Origin: Adiantum capillus-veneris
Lineage: Eukaryota > Streptophyta > Polypodiopsida > Polypodiales > Pteridaceae
Assembly (NCBI GenBank): GCA_014529385.2
Contig: CM043950.1
Coordinates: 154,306,445 to 154,370,444, forward strand
DNA length: 64,000 nt
Direction: 5' to 3'
Shown here: positions 1-9,555 of the stretch, piece by piece
Layout of the letters: each line of letters opens with the position of its first letter
Numbering within the stretch: the stretch's first letter is position 1
Translations under genes and position numbers: made by a program
Notes under the pieces: generated by a model
What the model was told of the DNA's origin: nothing
Seen by the model: only the letters and a program-made list of their open reading frames with translations
Database searches by the model: none

Positions 1-463
1 ATCTTTGTTCGTTGTAGTATAAGTCATACACGGCAGCTTGGTGTAAAGGTCGACATTTTAGGGTGGAACGGATCGACAAAAAGCGTTTTACTCAAGATTG
101 TGGAATCATGGCAAAATGTTTACAGTCTAGTCGGAGGATATGTGTTTGAACGGAGAGCTCTATATAGATATAGGAAGTTATGCTGAGTTATGAGAGGATG
201 AGAGAGAGATCTCTTAAAGCCACAAATATTGTATTTGAACAATTTTTCTCCGTGTTGTAAAAGCTCTGGCTCTCTAAGTACCTTCCATGGTGTATAACGC
301 TCTTTTCTACTCGCGCTCACATCTTTTGATTGAAAATTTTGAGTTTTCGACTTGCCTCTTCTATCACTCAATTCATTGCGTCATTGTATTTAATGGTCTT
401 TACGTCATTGTCTACTCTATTCATTCAATATTAAGTTTAAATATTCGTGTGTTTAATGCAGGT
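1..463 (+). other. CACTA-internal DNA upstream of the first visible transposase exon
   Basis: No coding sequence was recognised. The last part, ending in AG at 460-461 just before the ATG at 464, follows a T-rich stretch and looks like a 3' splice acceptor, so an untranslated or coding exon probably lies further upstream. Positions 11-22 match the 5' end of plant tRNA-Asp by chance or by descent, but no tRNA fold follows. Confidence 0.4.
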
Positions 464-526
464 ATGGATGATGAGGAGTTTCTTTCTTCTTTGTCACCGC
501 AGCAGAGACAGTGGTACGTGGACCGT
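464..526 (+). pseudogene. Transposase_24-like CACTA protein, 5' exon fragment
   Basis: Twenty-one codons starting with ATG at 464 (peptide begins MDDEEFLSSL) run without a stop to the target-site duplication ACCGT at 522-526. There the 5' LTR of gypsy element 1 begins and the frame meets a stop almost at once. If the insertion and one copy of the duplication are ignored, the frame continues exactly into 9556. So this is the first part of an exon split by the retrotransposon. The start was chosen because it directly follows a likely splice acceptor (AG at 460-461). Confidence 0.65.
522..526. repeat. Target-site duplication of gypsy element 1, left copy
   Basis: ACCGT directly precedes the 5' LTR start TGTTAACC. 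The identical ACCGT at 9551-9555 directly follows the 3' LTR end. Confidence 0.9.
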
Positions 527-820
527 TGTTAACCCTCACGGCACACGGACACCCTATCACCTACGATGGACGTGTATTATGTATTTGGTAGAGTCAGGTA
601 TCGGGCTTGTCGGACCAATAGGGAAAGGTAGAGTGATCGCCGATGAGAGGCGCACTTTAACTTGGACATTCAAGGGATTAGTTGGTTAAGCATGGGCGCC
701 CAAGTGTGAATGGGGTGAGCTCCTATAAAATCCAACTAAACCTAATTTTTACTCATTCTCTCATTTGTGCAATTGAAGAGTGCTCTTGCTCCATCTCCAT
801 CTTCTTCTTCTTCACCTCCT

Positions 821-857
<37 letters not shown>

Positions 858-1107
858 GAGAGTGTGTGTGCGATCGAGCATTACGAAGGCACGACGGCGG
901 CGAAGCGGTTGAGCGCGGCACGAATGCAGCTTCTTCTTCATCGCGGTGAGGAATCCACCACGAAGGCGAGCGTAGAGCGGTGAGTGACACACCCTTTGTT
1001 TTCTTGAGCTTGCTAGTTTAGGCTTGTTGTGTGCTTGGAGCCTTTTGTGGCTCGCACGCGGTGTATCGGCAAGTCCCTTGCTTCGACAGTGCGGCAAGGA
1101 GCGCACA
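527..1107 (+). repeat. 5' LTR of gypsy element 1
   Basis: Begins TGTTAACC and ends GCGCACA, with the standard TG...CA ends. It contains a TATA-like CTATAAAA near 723, a GT then GA microsatellite at about 821-858 and a GC-rich R/U5-like part. It is paired with 8966-9550. Confidence 0.93.
723..731 (+). promoter_or_regulatory. TATA box of the LTR promoter
   Basis: CTATAAAAT lies in the U3-like part of the 5' LTR; the 3' LTR has CTATAAAAG at the same place (about 9163). Transcription would start about 30 bp downstream, before the GT/GA microsatellite. Confidence 0.55.
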
Positions 1108-1111
1108 TTTT

Positions 1112-1129
1112 TGGCGCCGTTGCCGGGGA
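1112..1129 (+). other. Primer-binding site, tRNA-Asp type
   Basis: TGGCGCCGTTGCCGGGGA complements the 3' end of plant tRNA-Asp (from memory of the tRNA, ...CCCCGGCAACGGCGCCA). It lies 4 bases (TTTT) after the LTR end; element 2 has the same 4-base spacer. Confidence 0.85.
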
Positions 1130-1732
1130 TATGCCCTACACTAAGCTCGGTTAGCACTTTACGCTTCCTTGTGGTGCAATTTCTATCATAGGAAAGGCAG
1201 GGAAGGAGTGTGTGGAGATTTCTTTTTTTTTGCGTTTTCTGTCAAGTTTCAATTTCTGCTATTGTCTGTGCTTTTTCAATTTCGGGATCGGGATCATTTT
1301 CCCAAGCCCAAGCCCAAGCCCAAGCCCAAGCCCAAGCCCAGGCCCAGGCCTCAGTCCTCAGTCTTATGATATATACTAGACTCACTCTTATATATATACC
1401 CTACTCCCTCAAGAGAGAATGAGAGCATGTGGGACAAGTCCTCCACTCTCCTCCTTTCTTTTCCCACTTGCACCCTTAGACTTTCTAGTTTGAGCCTAGT
1501 TCCCTACTGGAAATTGACAGTTTTAGGGATTCCGAGGGCATAAAGTGACCAAACGGAGGGCTGTAAAGCACGGCACGACCCTCTGACCGATACGCTCGTT
1601 TTGAGCTATCACACGGCCCATTCCACGACACGCTCTAAAAAATCTAGCAAAAAAACAAACAAAAAACACGCTAAAAACTAGTCACAAGGCCTCCTAGAGC
1701 AGCTTTTTGACACCTTAGGGTATCAAAAGCAC
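1130..1732 (+). other. Leader of gypsy element 1
   Basis: Untranslated sequence between primer site and gag. It contains a CCCAAG hexamer array at 1301-1350 and ends with the conserved approach to the gag ATG, which matches the element 2 leader closely from about 1355 onward. No gene was seen. Confidence 0.7.
1301..1350 (+). repeat. CCCAAG hexanucleotide tandem repeat in the leader
   Basis: About eight CCCAAG/CCCAGG units in a row. Element 2 has about four to five units at the matching place (49327-49353, minus strand), so the array varies in length between copies. Confidence 0.85.
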
Positions 1733-4700
1733 ATGCACTTACGCTCTGGGCGGGTGCTAGAACACGAGCATATTGAGGGTGCCTCTATTCATACGGACAC
1801 CCATTACCCATCCACGATAAGCTCTAGACCCTCAGCGGGGACACAAGGTAGCACCACCCAAGACCCTAAAATAGCCGCTAGTGATTCCTCCTCCGACTCA
1901 GAAATCATGGAAGCATACCCTACCCAAAACACTGAGAGAGAAGGCCATGCACCTCCCGAAGCTCCACATCCTAGTACTAGTATGTTTAGCCCTTTCATGG
2001 AAACATTAGGTAGAGCTACTCGCTCGGAACCTGATGCAAATGAAGCACACGAAGGGGGTGGGGAAGTGGACTCTCCTTTCACATCGCACGTGGACCCCAC
2101 ACCCCCAAAGAGTGTCCATGTGGATATCCTGCCAACTTCTTACCAAGAAGGCCCTGTTGAGCTGCCTCCTTCAGAAGTTCCCTCTAGAGTACCGTTGGTG
2201 ACAAGTAAAACCACGGGGAGCAACATTGCTTCTACCTCACAAGAAACCATTAACACGTCGACTCTAGAAGGATTGTTCATTAATGATCATTGGACATACG
2301 ACCTCCACACTGAGGTGTTGACAGATCTACACTCTGGCCACGCCTACCATGTAGGATGGATAGAGATTGTACAATCCACCTCTAGTGCCACGAGCATCGA
2401 AGATCAACAGAAAATGATCTGTAATGTTATCCATGGCATTATTCAATCAGAAAAGCAAAACCGAGGGGTAAATATACTCTCAACTGGCCCCATGAGATTT
2501 CTGGATACGAGCAAGGCTCAACAGCCTACTCTATCACAAATGGAGACTCCTCTAATGAGTCCCATGGACCCATCTTACGTCATTTCACCTGGGGTCTCTA
2601 TGCAATCTGAGCCTCCGAGCGAAAACTTTAGCTTCCCTAACTTGGCTCAACCCTCTATTAAGGAAAACACAGTGCTCACTCTAGGGATAAGCCTGACAGA
2701 GAATGTACCAATGACATCCACGGTTAGCGCAGTGCCACTACCTAGTGTCGTAGTACCTAATATGGGGCCTCGACCATATGTGCCTCTAGCCCCTTATGCA
2801 CACATGCCCCCCACACCTCCAATAGTACCACTTCCTTATGCTCCTCGAGTGCCGCTCCCTAGCTCTTATCCGAGTGGACCTATGCCCGGTTATGTTCCAT
2901 ATCCTGCATCATCCACACATATGCCAAGACCAGCACCCGTCCCTCTCCCACATATGATTCCAAGAGTACCTCCACCGGCCCTACCTCCTCACATAGGTGA
3001 CTTGGCAGCGTTTGCTCAAACCATAGGTCGATCTATCGCGGAAAATATGTGTCACGCATCTGATAGAGAGCCTAGAATTAAGGCAGTACAAATTGCCAAA
3101 CTCACGCAAAAATTCAATGGGGACGAAGATGCTAGGAAACACATTGAAGTGTTTGAACAAGTATGTGATTCCTTAGGGGAACGCAACGAACTACATAAGT
3201 GCAATGCCTTAAGCTTGACATTAAGTGGGAAGGCTGGAGATTGGTATAGGACCCTAAGGGTGGACGAGAAAACAATCTACCCTACCCTTCGAAGGTTGTT
3301 TCTAAAGGAGTACATACGAGAAGGTGTGCTTTGGGGTGTAGCATCTCAGCTACAGAAGGCCGAACGTAAGGAAGGAGAGTCAATAAGGGACTTCATTAGT
3401 CGTCTAAAGCACTTAAACTCTCGTTGCCCTGTAAATGAGCGCTTCAACAATAACCAACTGCTTGATCGATTCATTCGAGGGTTGAGGAATGAAGGAATCT
3501 ATAATGGACTAGTGATTAGAGGTATCACAACTTGGGAAGATGTCACTGCCAATGCAATCCAATTAGAGGACAACTTGATGATAGCAGGCATGAGGGTGTC
3601 TACTGACACGAGATCCACTAGCTCACAAGCCATTGAGTATGAACCCATGACAAAGCCCATTGCCAATGAGCCAAAGGTATTTGAGACATTCTTGACAGAC
3701 CTCACCAAGGCAATCCAAGAGTCTCTTAAGGATAACCGACCCCCTCAAAATAGTCACATGTATCCAAGAAGGGAGCAACAATGGTGTTCCATTTGCTTAG
3801 GTCCACATAGCACTAGTGAGTGCCCTACATTTAGAGTAAAATTTAATGGAACTTGCAACGCATGTGGTAGGTATGGTCACCAAGCTAAGGATTGTTTAAT
3901 GATCAAACGTATGATGGCAAATAGACCACCTGTAGCCTGGACGGATGAGCCTCGAGCTCCTGTATTGATGCCTACTCCACCTGTTGAGCAACTACCGCAA
4001 CACATGGTCCCTAGATCTCAAAATGTTGTACAAGCTACACCGCTACCACCTCCTGTGCTAGGACCGCAGCCCCCGCATCCAAGAGTTGCCCCTATGAACC
4101 AAGTGGGTTGCGAGCCATCAAATGCTTATCCAAATGGCTGTGAGGAGGAAATAGACACTAGTATTGCCTACGGACTTGATACATTGGAAGAATGTTCTAT
4201 ATACTACATGGAAGATTGTTGGGGGCAAGTCAAGCCGGTTTATCAAGCTGCTGCTCTCGCATCCAGAGGTGAAAATATCAACACCCAGGCTAGGAGGCCA
4301 CCTCTTCAATGCTACGAGTGTGGTGGACCACATCGAGTAGCGGAATGCCCTATTAGGCTGCAAAAGAATGCTGCACAGATGCAAATGAATCAAGGGAGCA
4401 TGTCTGCAATGCCAATACTCACATGTAATCGTTGTGGCATAGATCACTTGATTGCCCAATGCCCCTATAACCCAAATGCGCCTAAAATCACACCCCTGAA
4501 TTTGGTCGAAATTGCTAGTGTGACATCGCCAATGCCACCCGTCGCACCCGCTTATGCGATTACACGGTCCATGCTTCAAGGGCCAGGACATATCCTCGAA
4601 GAGAGAGATACCGCGTCAGTTATCCAAGCAAAGAAAAAGAAGACACGAAGGAAGAAGTTGCAGAATACGGAAAATTCAAAGCCAAGTTCCAAAACAAACA

Positions 4701-6910
4701 TAGGAACAGGAGATGACCCCGTGTATATGAATGACCTCGAGGATGATTCAGATTCAGTCGAGACAATGGAGACTAGAACCAATACCACAAAGGGAAAGAC
4801 CGACAAAGAAAACCGTAACATGGAACCAAATGGAAACCGAATAAGAGAAAATCATAAAGATCCTCTGAAAACACCACAAGTGTTTCCAAATCCAATCCAA
4901 GACCCCCAAGATAAACCGCAGGGGCAAAAAGGGAAGAATCGTAAAAAGAAGATTGGGACGTATCCAAACCCAGTAGACGAGATTAAGCAAGTGAAACATC
5001 TAAGAGGTTTAGTGGAGAAGACTCAAAGGAAACTAGAACCAGAACCCATGCAGGTGAAAATTCATGACACAGTGTTTCCCACACAAGTTCATCCACCCCA
5101 CATGAACCATAGACCGTTAGCCATATCTAGTATCATCCAAGAAGGGAGTGAGGACAGGACATCAGAAAGTGAGCATACACCCTTCTTGTTGGAAAGGATG
5201 TTTAACGAAGGAATACCTGATCCCATTGAGGAATATGAGATTCCATCCTCACCAGTTCTTAGTGAAGGACCTACACCTTGCAAAACGCCAATGAATGTTG
5301 CCAAACTAGTGGACTTCATGTCTTCTGAGGTCCGAACCACGATCATAGCAAAGCTGTATGGAGATCCTGAGTTATTCCTTGCACTTCGAGCATTCCTTAA
5401 CGGAGAGCTACGAACGGGATTACCCCAGTTTGCGCAACCAAATAGGCCTGACTCGATTATGATTGATGAGGAAAATCATGTGCAATCACTTGACTTAGAT
5501 GGACACGAGTCTGTGATTGAGGTACCCATTAACGAATTAGGGCAGTATTTTGAAGGCGAAGAGTCTAATGCGACCCTACCTATCACTACCAAGGGATTAA
5601 CTATAAAGGGAATTCTTGATGGTGGTGCGGGAGTTAGCATCGTTACAAAAGATTGTTGGGAATCCATGGGAAAACCCCGCCTCAGTGTTACTAACATTGT
5701 GGTAAAGATGGCAAATGGTACCATAGCCAAACCTATGGGGATGCTCAAGGATCTTAAGATCAAAGTTCTAGGACACAAGGTACGACATACGTTCATTGTA
5801 ATGGATTTCTCTAAACACCTTATGTCATATGAAATGATTTTAGGACGACCATTCATGAGGGAAGCACAAATGGTTCATGATTGGTCTAAAAATCATGTCT
5901 ATTTGCAATTCCAAGACTCTGTCCTTAGAGTGGATTTGGTGACTGGTAAGGTACACCCCTTAGGGAGTAAAACCATTATTGATCATCGCTCTGACACCAC
6001 AGTTCACTCGGCCCCACTACAATATTGTTACACTTGTAAGAAGGATACAGACATTGGCCAAGATTCTCCTTATATGGATATCCTACCTGGGATGACTGAG
6101 TCGGACAATGTGGATTGGGTCCACCTAGCATCAACCATAGACACTTGGGGAAATAGGGGGACGACCTGGGTAACCCCTGAGGGGGATGAAATGCCTATAC
6201 CCTTAAATATGCTACAAGCAATGCATATCGCTTCTGACAAGACTCATCCTAATGTAACGAAGAAAACATACAAGTGGGTCCCTAAAGCTTCTTTAGTGAC
6301 CATAGCTAGTGCTAAAAAACAGAAGCCTTGTAAGAAACGTACCACTCGCTCCAAGAAAAGTAAGAAAATGTTGCGATGGATCCCTAAACGACTATTGGAA
6401 GCCCAAGGCTACTATCAAGGAAATGATCAAATCTGGGTGCCAAAACGTAGATTGTGCTCTTACCTATCACCTGACCCAAGTGAGCCCAATCCCGTAGCTC
6501 CAAAACGAATCAATGATCGTGAAAAGAAAAAAATCACAGAATGCTACACACCCGCTCCCGAGCTAGTTTGGGTACCAAAGAAAGAACGATTTGTTCCACC
6601 TAGCTCAGGAAGGGGGGAGTCCCATGAAGATTCTAGCTCATCATGTAATACATCCATAGAGGTAAAAGCTTCTACACCGCCTCCATCTATAGTAGTGGAC
6701 CTCCATGAAGCTACAAAAGAATCCACACCTCCCAGTGTTCAAGAATCACCTGATGAACCACTTCAAGTTCAATCCTGGGAGAGTACCTTACCACCCTTGC
6801 AACTTGACGAGGCACCTAGGGTAATAGAAAACTACTGGCAAAAATCCTCACCTATTACCAAGTGGAACAATTGGTTTCAAAGGGTGACAAGCTCATTTCA
6901 AACGGTATGA
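1733..6910 (+). CDS. Gag-protease polyprotein with WxPK-repeat tail (no RT/IN)
   Basis: An intact ORF of 1725 codons starting MHLRSGR, a start shared with element 2. Residues ~1-440 are Pro/Ser/Thr-rich. Residues ~445-620 form a retrotransposon gag (capsid-like) domain including the GDWYRTLR and FIRGLRNE segments. Four zinc knuckles follow at about 685, 707, 860 and 898; only the second is canonical CX2CX4HX4C, the others being CX2CX3HX4C. A Lys-rich linker spans ~960-1100. The retropepsin domain at ~1280-1390 has catalytic D1296 in LDGGAG, a DGG variant of the usual DSG/DTG, and ILGRPF at ~1369. Beyond ~1495 it departs completely from element 2. A basic tail carries four W(V/I)PK motifs (W1515, W1549, W1568, W1613) and then an acidic Ser/Pro-rich end. 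Normal gypsy polyproteins would continue into RT, RNase H and integrase. Gag presumably forms particles; the tail's role is unknown. Confidence 0.88.
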   Translation: MHLRSGRVLEHEHIEGASIHTDTHYPSTISSRPSAGTQGSTTQDPKIAASDSSSDSEIMEAYPTQNTEREGHAPPEAPHPSTSMFSPFMETLGRATRSEPDANEAHEGGGEVDSPFTSHVDPTPPKSVHVDILPTSYQEGPVELPPSEVPSRVPLVTSKTTGSNIASTSQETINTSTLEGLFINDHWTYDLHTEVLTDLHSGHAYHVGWIEIVQSTSSATSIEDQQKMICNVIHGIIQSEKQNRGVNILSTGPMRFLDTSKAQQPTLSQMETPLMSPMDPSYVISPGVSMQSEPPSENFSFPNLAQPSIKENTVLTLGISLTENVPMTSTVSAVPLPSVVVPNMGPRPYVPLAPYAHMPPTPPIVPLPYAPRVPLPSSYPSGPMPGYVPYPASSTHMPRPAPVPLPHMIPRVPPPALPPHIGDLAAFAQTIGRSIAENMCHASDREPRIKAVQIAKLTQKFNGDEDARKHIEVFEQVCDSLGERNELHKCNALSLTLSGKAGDWYRTLRVDEKTIYPTLRRLFLKEYIREGVLWGVASQLQKAERKEGESIRDFISRLKHLNSRCPVNERFNNNQLLDRFIRGLRNEGIYNGLVIRGITTWEDVTANAIQLEDNLMIAGMRVSTDTRSTSSQAIEYEPMTKPIANEPKVFETFLTDLTKAIQESLKDNRPPQNSHMYPRREQQWCSICLGPHSTSECPTFRVKFNGTCNACGRYGHQAKDCLMIKRMMANRPPVAWTDEPRAPVLMPTPPVEQLPQHMVPRSQNVVQATPLPPPVLGPQPPHPRVAPMNQVGCEPSNAYPNGCEEEIDTSIAYGLDTLEECSIYYMEDCWGQVKPVYQAAALASRGENINTQARRPPLQCYECGGPHRVAECPIRLQKNAAQMQMNQGSMSAMPILTCNRCGIDHLIAQCPYNPNAPKITPLNLVEIASVTSPMPPVAPAYAITRSMLQGPGHILEERDTASVIQAKKKKTRRKKLQNTENSKPSSKTNIGTGDDPVYMNDLEDDSDSVETMETRTNTTKGKTDKENRNMEPNGNRIRENHKDPLKTPQVFPNPIQDPQDKPQGQKGKNRKKKIGTYPNPVDEIKQVKHLRGLVEKTQRKLEPEPMQVKIHDTVFPTQVHPPHMNHRPLAISSIIQEGSEDRTSESEHTPFLLERMFNEGIPDPIEEYEIPSSPVLSEGPTPCKTPMNVAKLVDFMSSEVRTTIIAKLYGDPELFLALRAFLNGELRTGLPQFAQPNRPDSIMIDEENHVQSLDLDGHESVIEVPINELGQYFEGEESNATLPITTKGLTIKGILDGGAGVSIVTKDCWESMGKPRLSVTNIVVKMANGTIAKPMGMLKDLKIKVLGHKVRHTFIVMDFSKHLMSYEMILGRPFMREAQMVHDWSKNHVYLQFQDSVLRVDLVTGKVHPLGSKTIIDHRSDTTVHSAPLQYCYTCKKDTDIGQDSPYMDILPGMTESDNVDWVHLASTIDTWGNRGTTWVTPEGDEMPIPLNMLQAMHIASDKTHPNVTKKTYKWVPKASLVTIASAKKQKPCKKRTTRSKKSKKMLRWIPKRLLEAQGYYQGNDQIWVPKRRLCSYLSPDPSEPNPVAPKRINDREKKKITECYTPAPELVWVPKKERFVPPSSGRGESHEDSSSSCNTSIEVKASTPPPSIVVDLHEATKESTPPSVQESPDEPLQVQSWESTLPPLQLDEAPRVIENYWQKSSPITKWNNWFQRVTSSFQTV

Positions 6911-7193
6911 TCTACCCAAGGAAGGGGGGAATGTTTGCTGATAGTCATCATTCATTTGTTTCCCTCTCAACCTTTTTCCCTGACCTCTCAATCTCCGATC
7001 TTAGGGAATGTATATATATAGCCTTATACTCACAAAAAAAACAAAAATAGTAAAGAGCAAGAGTGCCTAGCAATGAGAGAGCACCCTATCAGATCTTACA
7101 TATAAGTCCAAATTCACCGTGTCAATTCAAGCAACACACAAAAACAACTCTTATGTTTTAAAGGCCTAACCAAATCTATCCGTCTTGTCAGAA
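6911..7193 (+). other. Internal polypurine tract plus LTR-like segment
   Basis: Seven bases after the gag-protease stop comes AAGGAAGGGGGGAA (about 6917-6930), then TGTTTGCTGATAG. This is the arrangement normally seen at the junction of a 3' polypurine tract and an LTR. A TATA-like TGTATATATATAG follows near 7009. The real polypurine tract and 3' LTR are 2 kb further on. The simplest reading is a remnant of another element's 3' end captured together with the WxPK tail. Confidence 0.5.
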
Positions 7194-7616
7194 ATGGCTA
7201 CTTCACCAGAGGCATGCACTTCTATTTTTGATGAAAGGTACCCCTTGTCTTTTCAACAAGTGTTCTACGTATGCTACCCTATACTTTCTTGTGAATGGGA
7301 TTTGATAGAGAGCCTTGCATGTGAGAGAAATTTTGAGGAGTTAGAATGGCTGATACGTCTATGGCTAGCTAGTGATCCCTACCCAGTAGCGAATGTGTCT
7401 CCAATGGCACATGCTTATTCTTTTGCACAAGATGAGTATCCACGCATCACGAGGTTCTTGATTAGCATGCTTGCACAAGAGGATGATGAAGAGGAACTAA
7501 TAGAGACCGAGGAAGACTATGGCCTCACGGACGACGATTTTATTTATCTAGATGATGAGGATAGAGGCCTAGCCTTAGGGTGGCCACCCGGTTTATATAA
7601 TATCCTCTTTCCTTGA
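7194..7616 (+). CDS. Small acidic protein of unknown function in gypsy element 1
   Basis: A 140-residue ORF whose ATG at 7194 lies in a good plant context (GAAATGGCT). It is not recognised. The N-terminal two thirds look helical and rich in Trp, Tyr and Leu (VFYVCYPILSCEW, ELEWLIRLWLAS). The C-terminal third is very acidic, with runs of D and E around residues 100-120, and ends GWPPGLYNILFP. There is no signal peptide or clear membrane helix. It sits between the LTR-like remnant and the 3' non-coding region of an otherwise recent element. It could be a captured host fragment, an accessory protein or a chance ORF. Its length without stops and good start context favour a real one. Confidence 0.5.
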   Translation: MATSPEACTSIFDERYPLSFQQVFYVCYPILSCEWDLIESLACERNFEELEWLIRLWLASDPYPVANVSPMAHAYSFAQDEYPRITRFLISMLAQEDDEEELIETEEDYGLTDDDFIYLDDEDRGLALGWPPGLYNILFP

Positions 7617-8952
7617 TTCTAAAAGGGGTGACAGATAGGTAGGTTAGGGGTCTAGATTGTGTTTTGAGTTTGTTTTTTAGGCGTTTTAATTTTTCCCACT
7701 GATGTGCCTCCTGGAGGTATTCCTTTTGTTTCCTAGTGTGTACAGGAGCGTGTTGCTATTGATAGGATTTGAACCTTCATGGAACCTTCAAATCAAGCAC
7801 GACCATCGACACAAACAGGTGTTTCTTGTCCATTAGCATTGCCCTTATTTTTTTTTTGCATCTATGTTTGTCTGCCTTGATTGTGATTGGTAGCATAATA
7901 TTCAGCGCATTGGCTTAGTATCAAACATTTAATTCAATGTAATGTTTTGTCATAATCACTTGTGTAGGTTTAAAAATCAAGCAGTCCGACTAAGCTAGTT
8001 TGACCAAGCTAGGTATTAGAAATCTTCTCTTAATACCATGGGGAATGCCTTCCTAATAAGCAATGGTTACTTAGGTTCTTAATCCGATTTAGGCAGCATT
8101 GTATGAAATGTACTAGGGCTTTCTAGTGGGCTTAACCCTAGTGACCTTTAGCTTAAGTATTATAAAGGGAGTTTACTAATGTGATGAGCCTGGGGAGGGT
8201 AACAGTGTTATATGACTCCCCAAAGTTACAAAATTTAAATGTTGAAAATGAACAAACAAAAAATCAAAGTGCCACAATGTAAAATTTTAAGCTGGAAGAG
8301 AAATCCTGGCTTGAATTGGTACTTCACTCACATGTATTGCCTATGGTACTAGAGCCCTAGAGGTTCCCAGTGTGGGCGCTTTTCCTTGAAAAGCAAAAAA
8401 CCCAAGGCATACAAAATAAGCACACACATCATAATTGAATCAATGTGAAAAGACTTTGAGGGGTCAAAGAAAAAGTAATCAGTCAGGCGATGATTTCATG
8501 AGAAATTCCTTTTATGGTAGCTTAACTACAAAGTCTTCTGGATATAGCCTCTAGTCAGCCCTCGAACATGAATACTTGGCTCTCGCGATTAAACAACTTA
8601 ATTGACCACTGAAAATTAAGAAGCTTACCCATGGTATTAATACTTGATCTCTAGTGCCTTTCGACCGCCAAATTAGCGACCCCAGACTTGTTTAATTTTT
8701 TACCTTTACATCTGTTTATGCATTTGATTACATTGCAATTTAATGTTCATTGCTGACAAATTGTTTGAAATTCTTTTACCAATCAATTTTTCTACCTAAA
8801 ACTGCATATGCTTTTTAAGAGAATGCAATTACTGTGCCAATGTTGTTTGATTTTGCAGTGACTGAAGAAGGCTAAGGACATTCATCTCAAATGCTCTTCC
8901 ACCTCGACGAACCAGCTTCAACTCAATAGCTTCCGAGGACGGAATCTACATC
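7617..8952 (+). other. 3' non-coding region of gypsy element 1
   Basis: AT-rich with no supported ORF. A short inverted repeat (GGTATTAGA ... CTTAATACC) lies at about 8012-8037. Element 2 has no counterpart because it is truncated before this point. Confidence 0.5.
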
Positions 8953-8963
8953 AGGAAGGGGGG
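8953..8963 (+). other. 3' polypurine tract of gypsy element 1
   Basis: AGGAAGGGGGG directly before CA and the 3' LTR start TGTTAACC at 8966; expected primer for plus-strand synthesis. Confidence 0.8.
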
Positions 8964-8965
8964 CA

Positions 8966-9259
8966 TGTTAACCCTCATGGCACACGGACACCCTATCGCC
9001 TACGATGGACGTGTATTATGTATTTGGTAGAGTCAGGTACCGGGCTTGTCGGACCAATAGGGAAAGGTAGAGTGATCACCGATGAGAGGCGCACTTTAAC
9101 TTGGACATTCAAGGGATTAGTTGGTTAAGCATGGGCGCCCAAGTGTGAATGGGGTGAGCTCCTATAAAAGCCAACTAAACCTAATTTTTACTCATTCTCT
9201 CATTTGTGCAATTGAAGAGTGCTCTTGCTCCATCTCCATCTTCTTCTTCTTCACCTCCT

Positions 9260-9299
<40 letters not shown>

Positions 9300-9550
9300 G
9301 GAGAGTGTGTGTGCGATCGAGCATTATGAAGGCACGACGGCGGCGAAGCGGTTGAGCGCGGCACGACTGCAGCTTCTTCTTCATCGCGGCGAGGAATCCA
9401 CCACGAAGGCGAGCGTAGAGCGGTGAGTGACACACCCTTTGTTTTCTTGAGCTTGCTAGTTTAGGCTTGTTGTGTGCTTGGAGCCTTTTGTGGCTCGCAC
9501 GCGGTGTATCGGCAAGTCCCTTGCTTCGACAGTGCGGCAAGGAGCGCACA
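8966..9550 (+). repeat. 3' LTR of gypsy element 1
   Basis: 585 bp, TG...CA, about 98.6 percent identical to 527-1107 by eye (8 substitutions and a 4-bp microsatellite difference). Any ORF reading from about 9472 through its end into the host exon is an artefact of the junction. Confidence 0.93.
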
Positions 9551-9555
9551 ACCGT
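9551..9555. repeat. Target-site duplication of gypsy element 1, right copy
   Basis: ACCGT directly after the 3' LTR end GCGCACA, matching 522-526. A perfect 5-bp duplication shows the element is a complete single insertion. Confidence 0.9.

Larger units (their letters stand above)
527..9550 (+). mobile_element. Gypsy element 1: non-autonomous Ty3/gypsy-type LTR retrotransposon lacking RT and integrase
   Basis: A full-length insertion bounded by 581-bp and 585-bp LTRs and a 5-bp duplication. In order it holds the 5' LTR, a tRNA-Asp-type primer site, a leader, a gag-protease ORF (1733-6910), an internal polypurine tract with LTR-like sequence, a small acidic ORF (7194-7616), 1.3 kb of non-coding DNA, the 3' polypurine tract and the 3' LTR. 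No RT, RNase H or integrase is present on either strand, so it must rely on proteins from a relative such as element 2, with which it shares the gag-protease region almost exactly up to about 6215. LTR divergence by eye is 8 substitutions in about 577 bp plus a microsatellite length change, so insertion was fairly recent. Confidence 0.92.

Noticed and set aside
8-30. A match to the 5' end of plant tRNA-Asp (CGTTGTAGTATA)
   Set aside because: No anticodon arm, T arm or closing stem follows; only 12 bases match.
9472-9555. ORF reading from the 3' LTR into the CACTA exon as a fusion protein
   Set aside because: The frame match is explained by the interrupted exon; the LTR-encoded N-terminus has no coding features.
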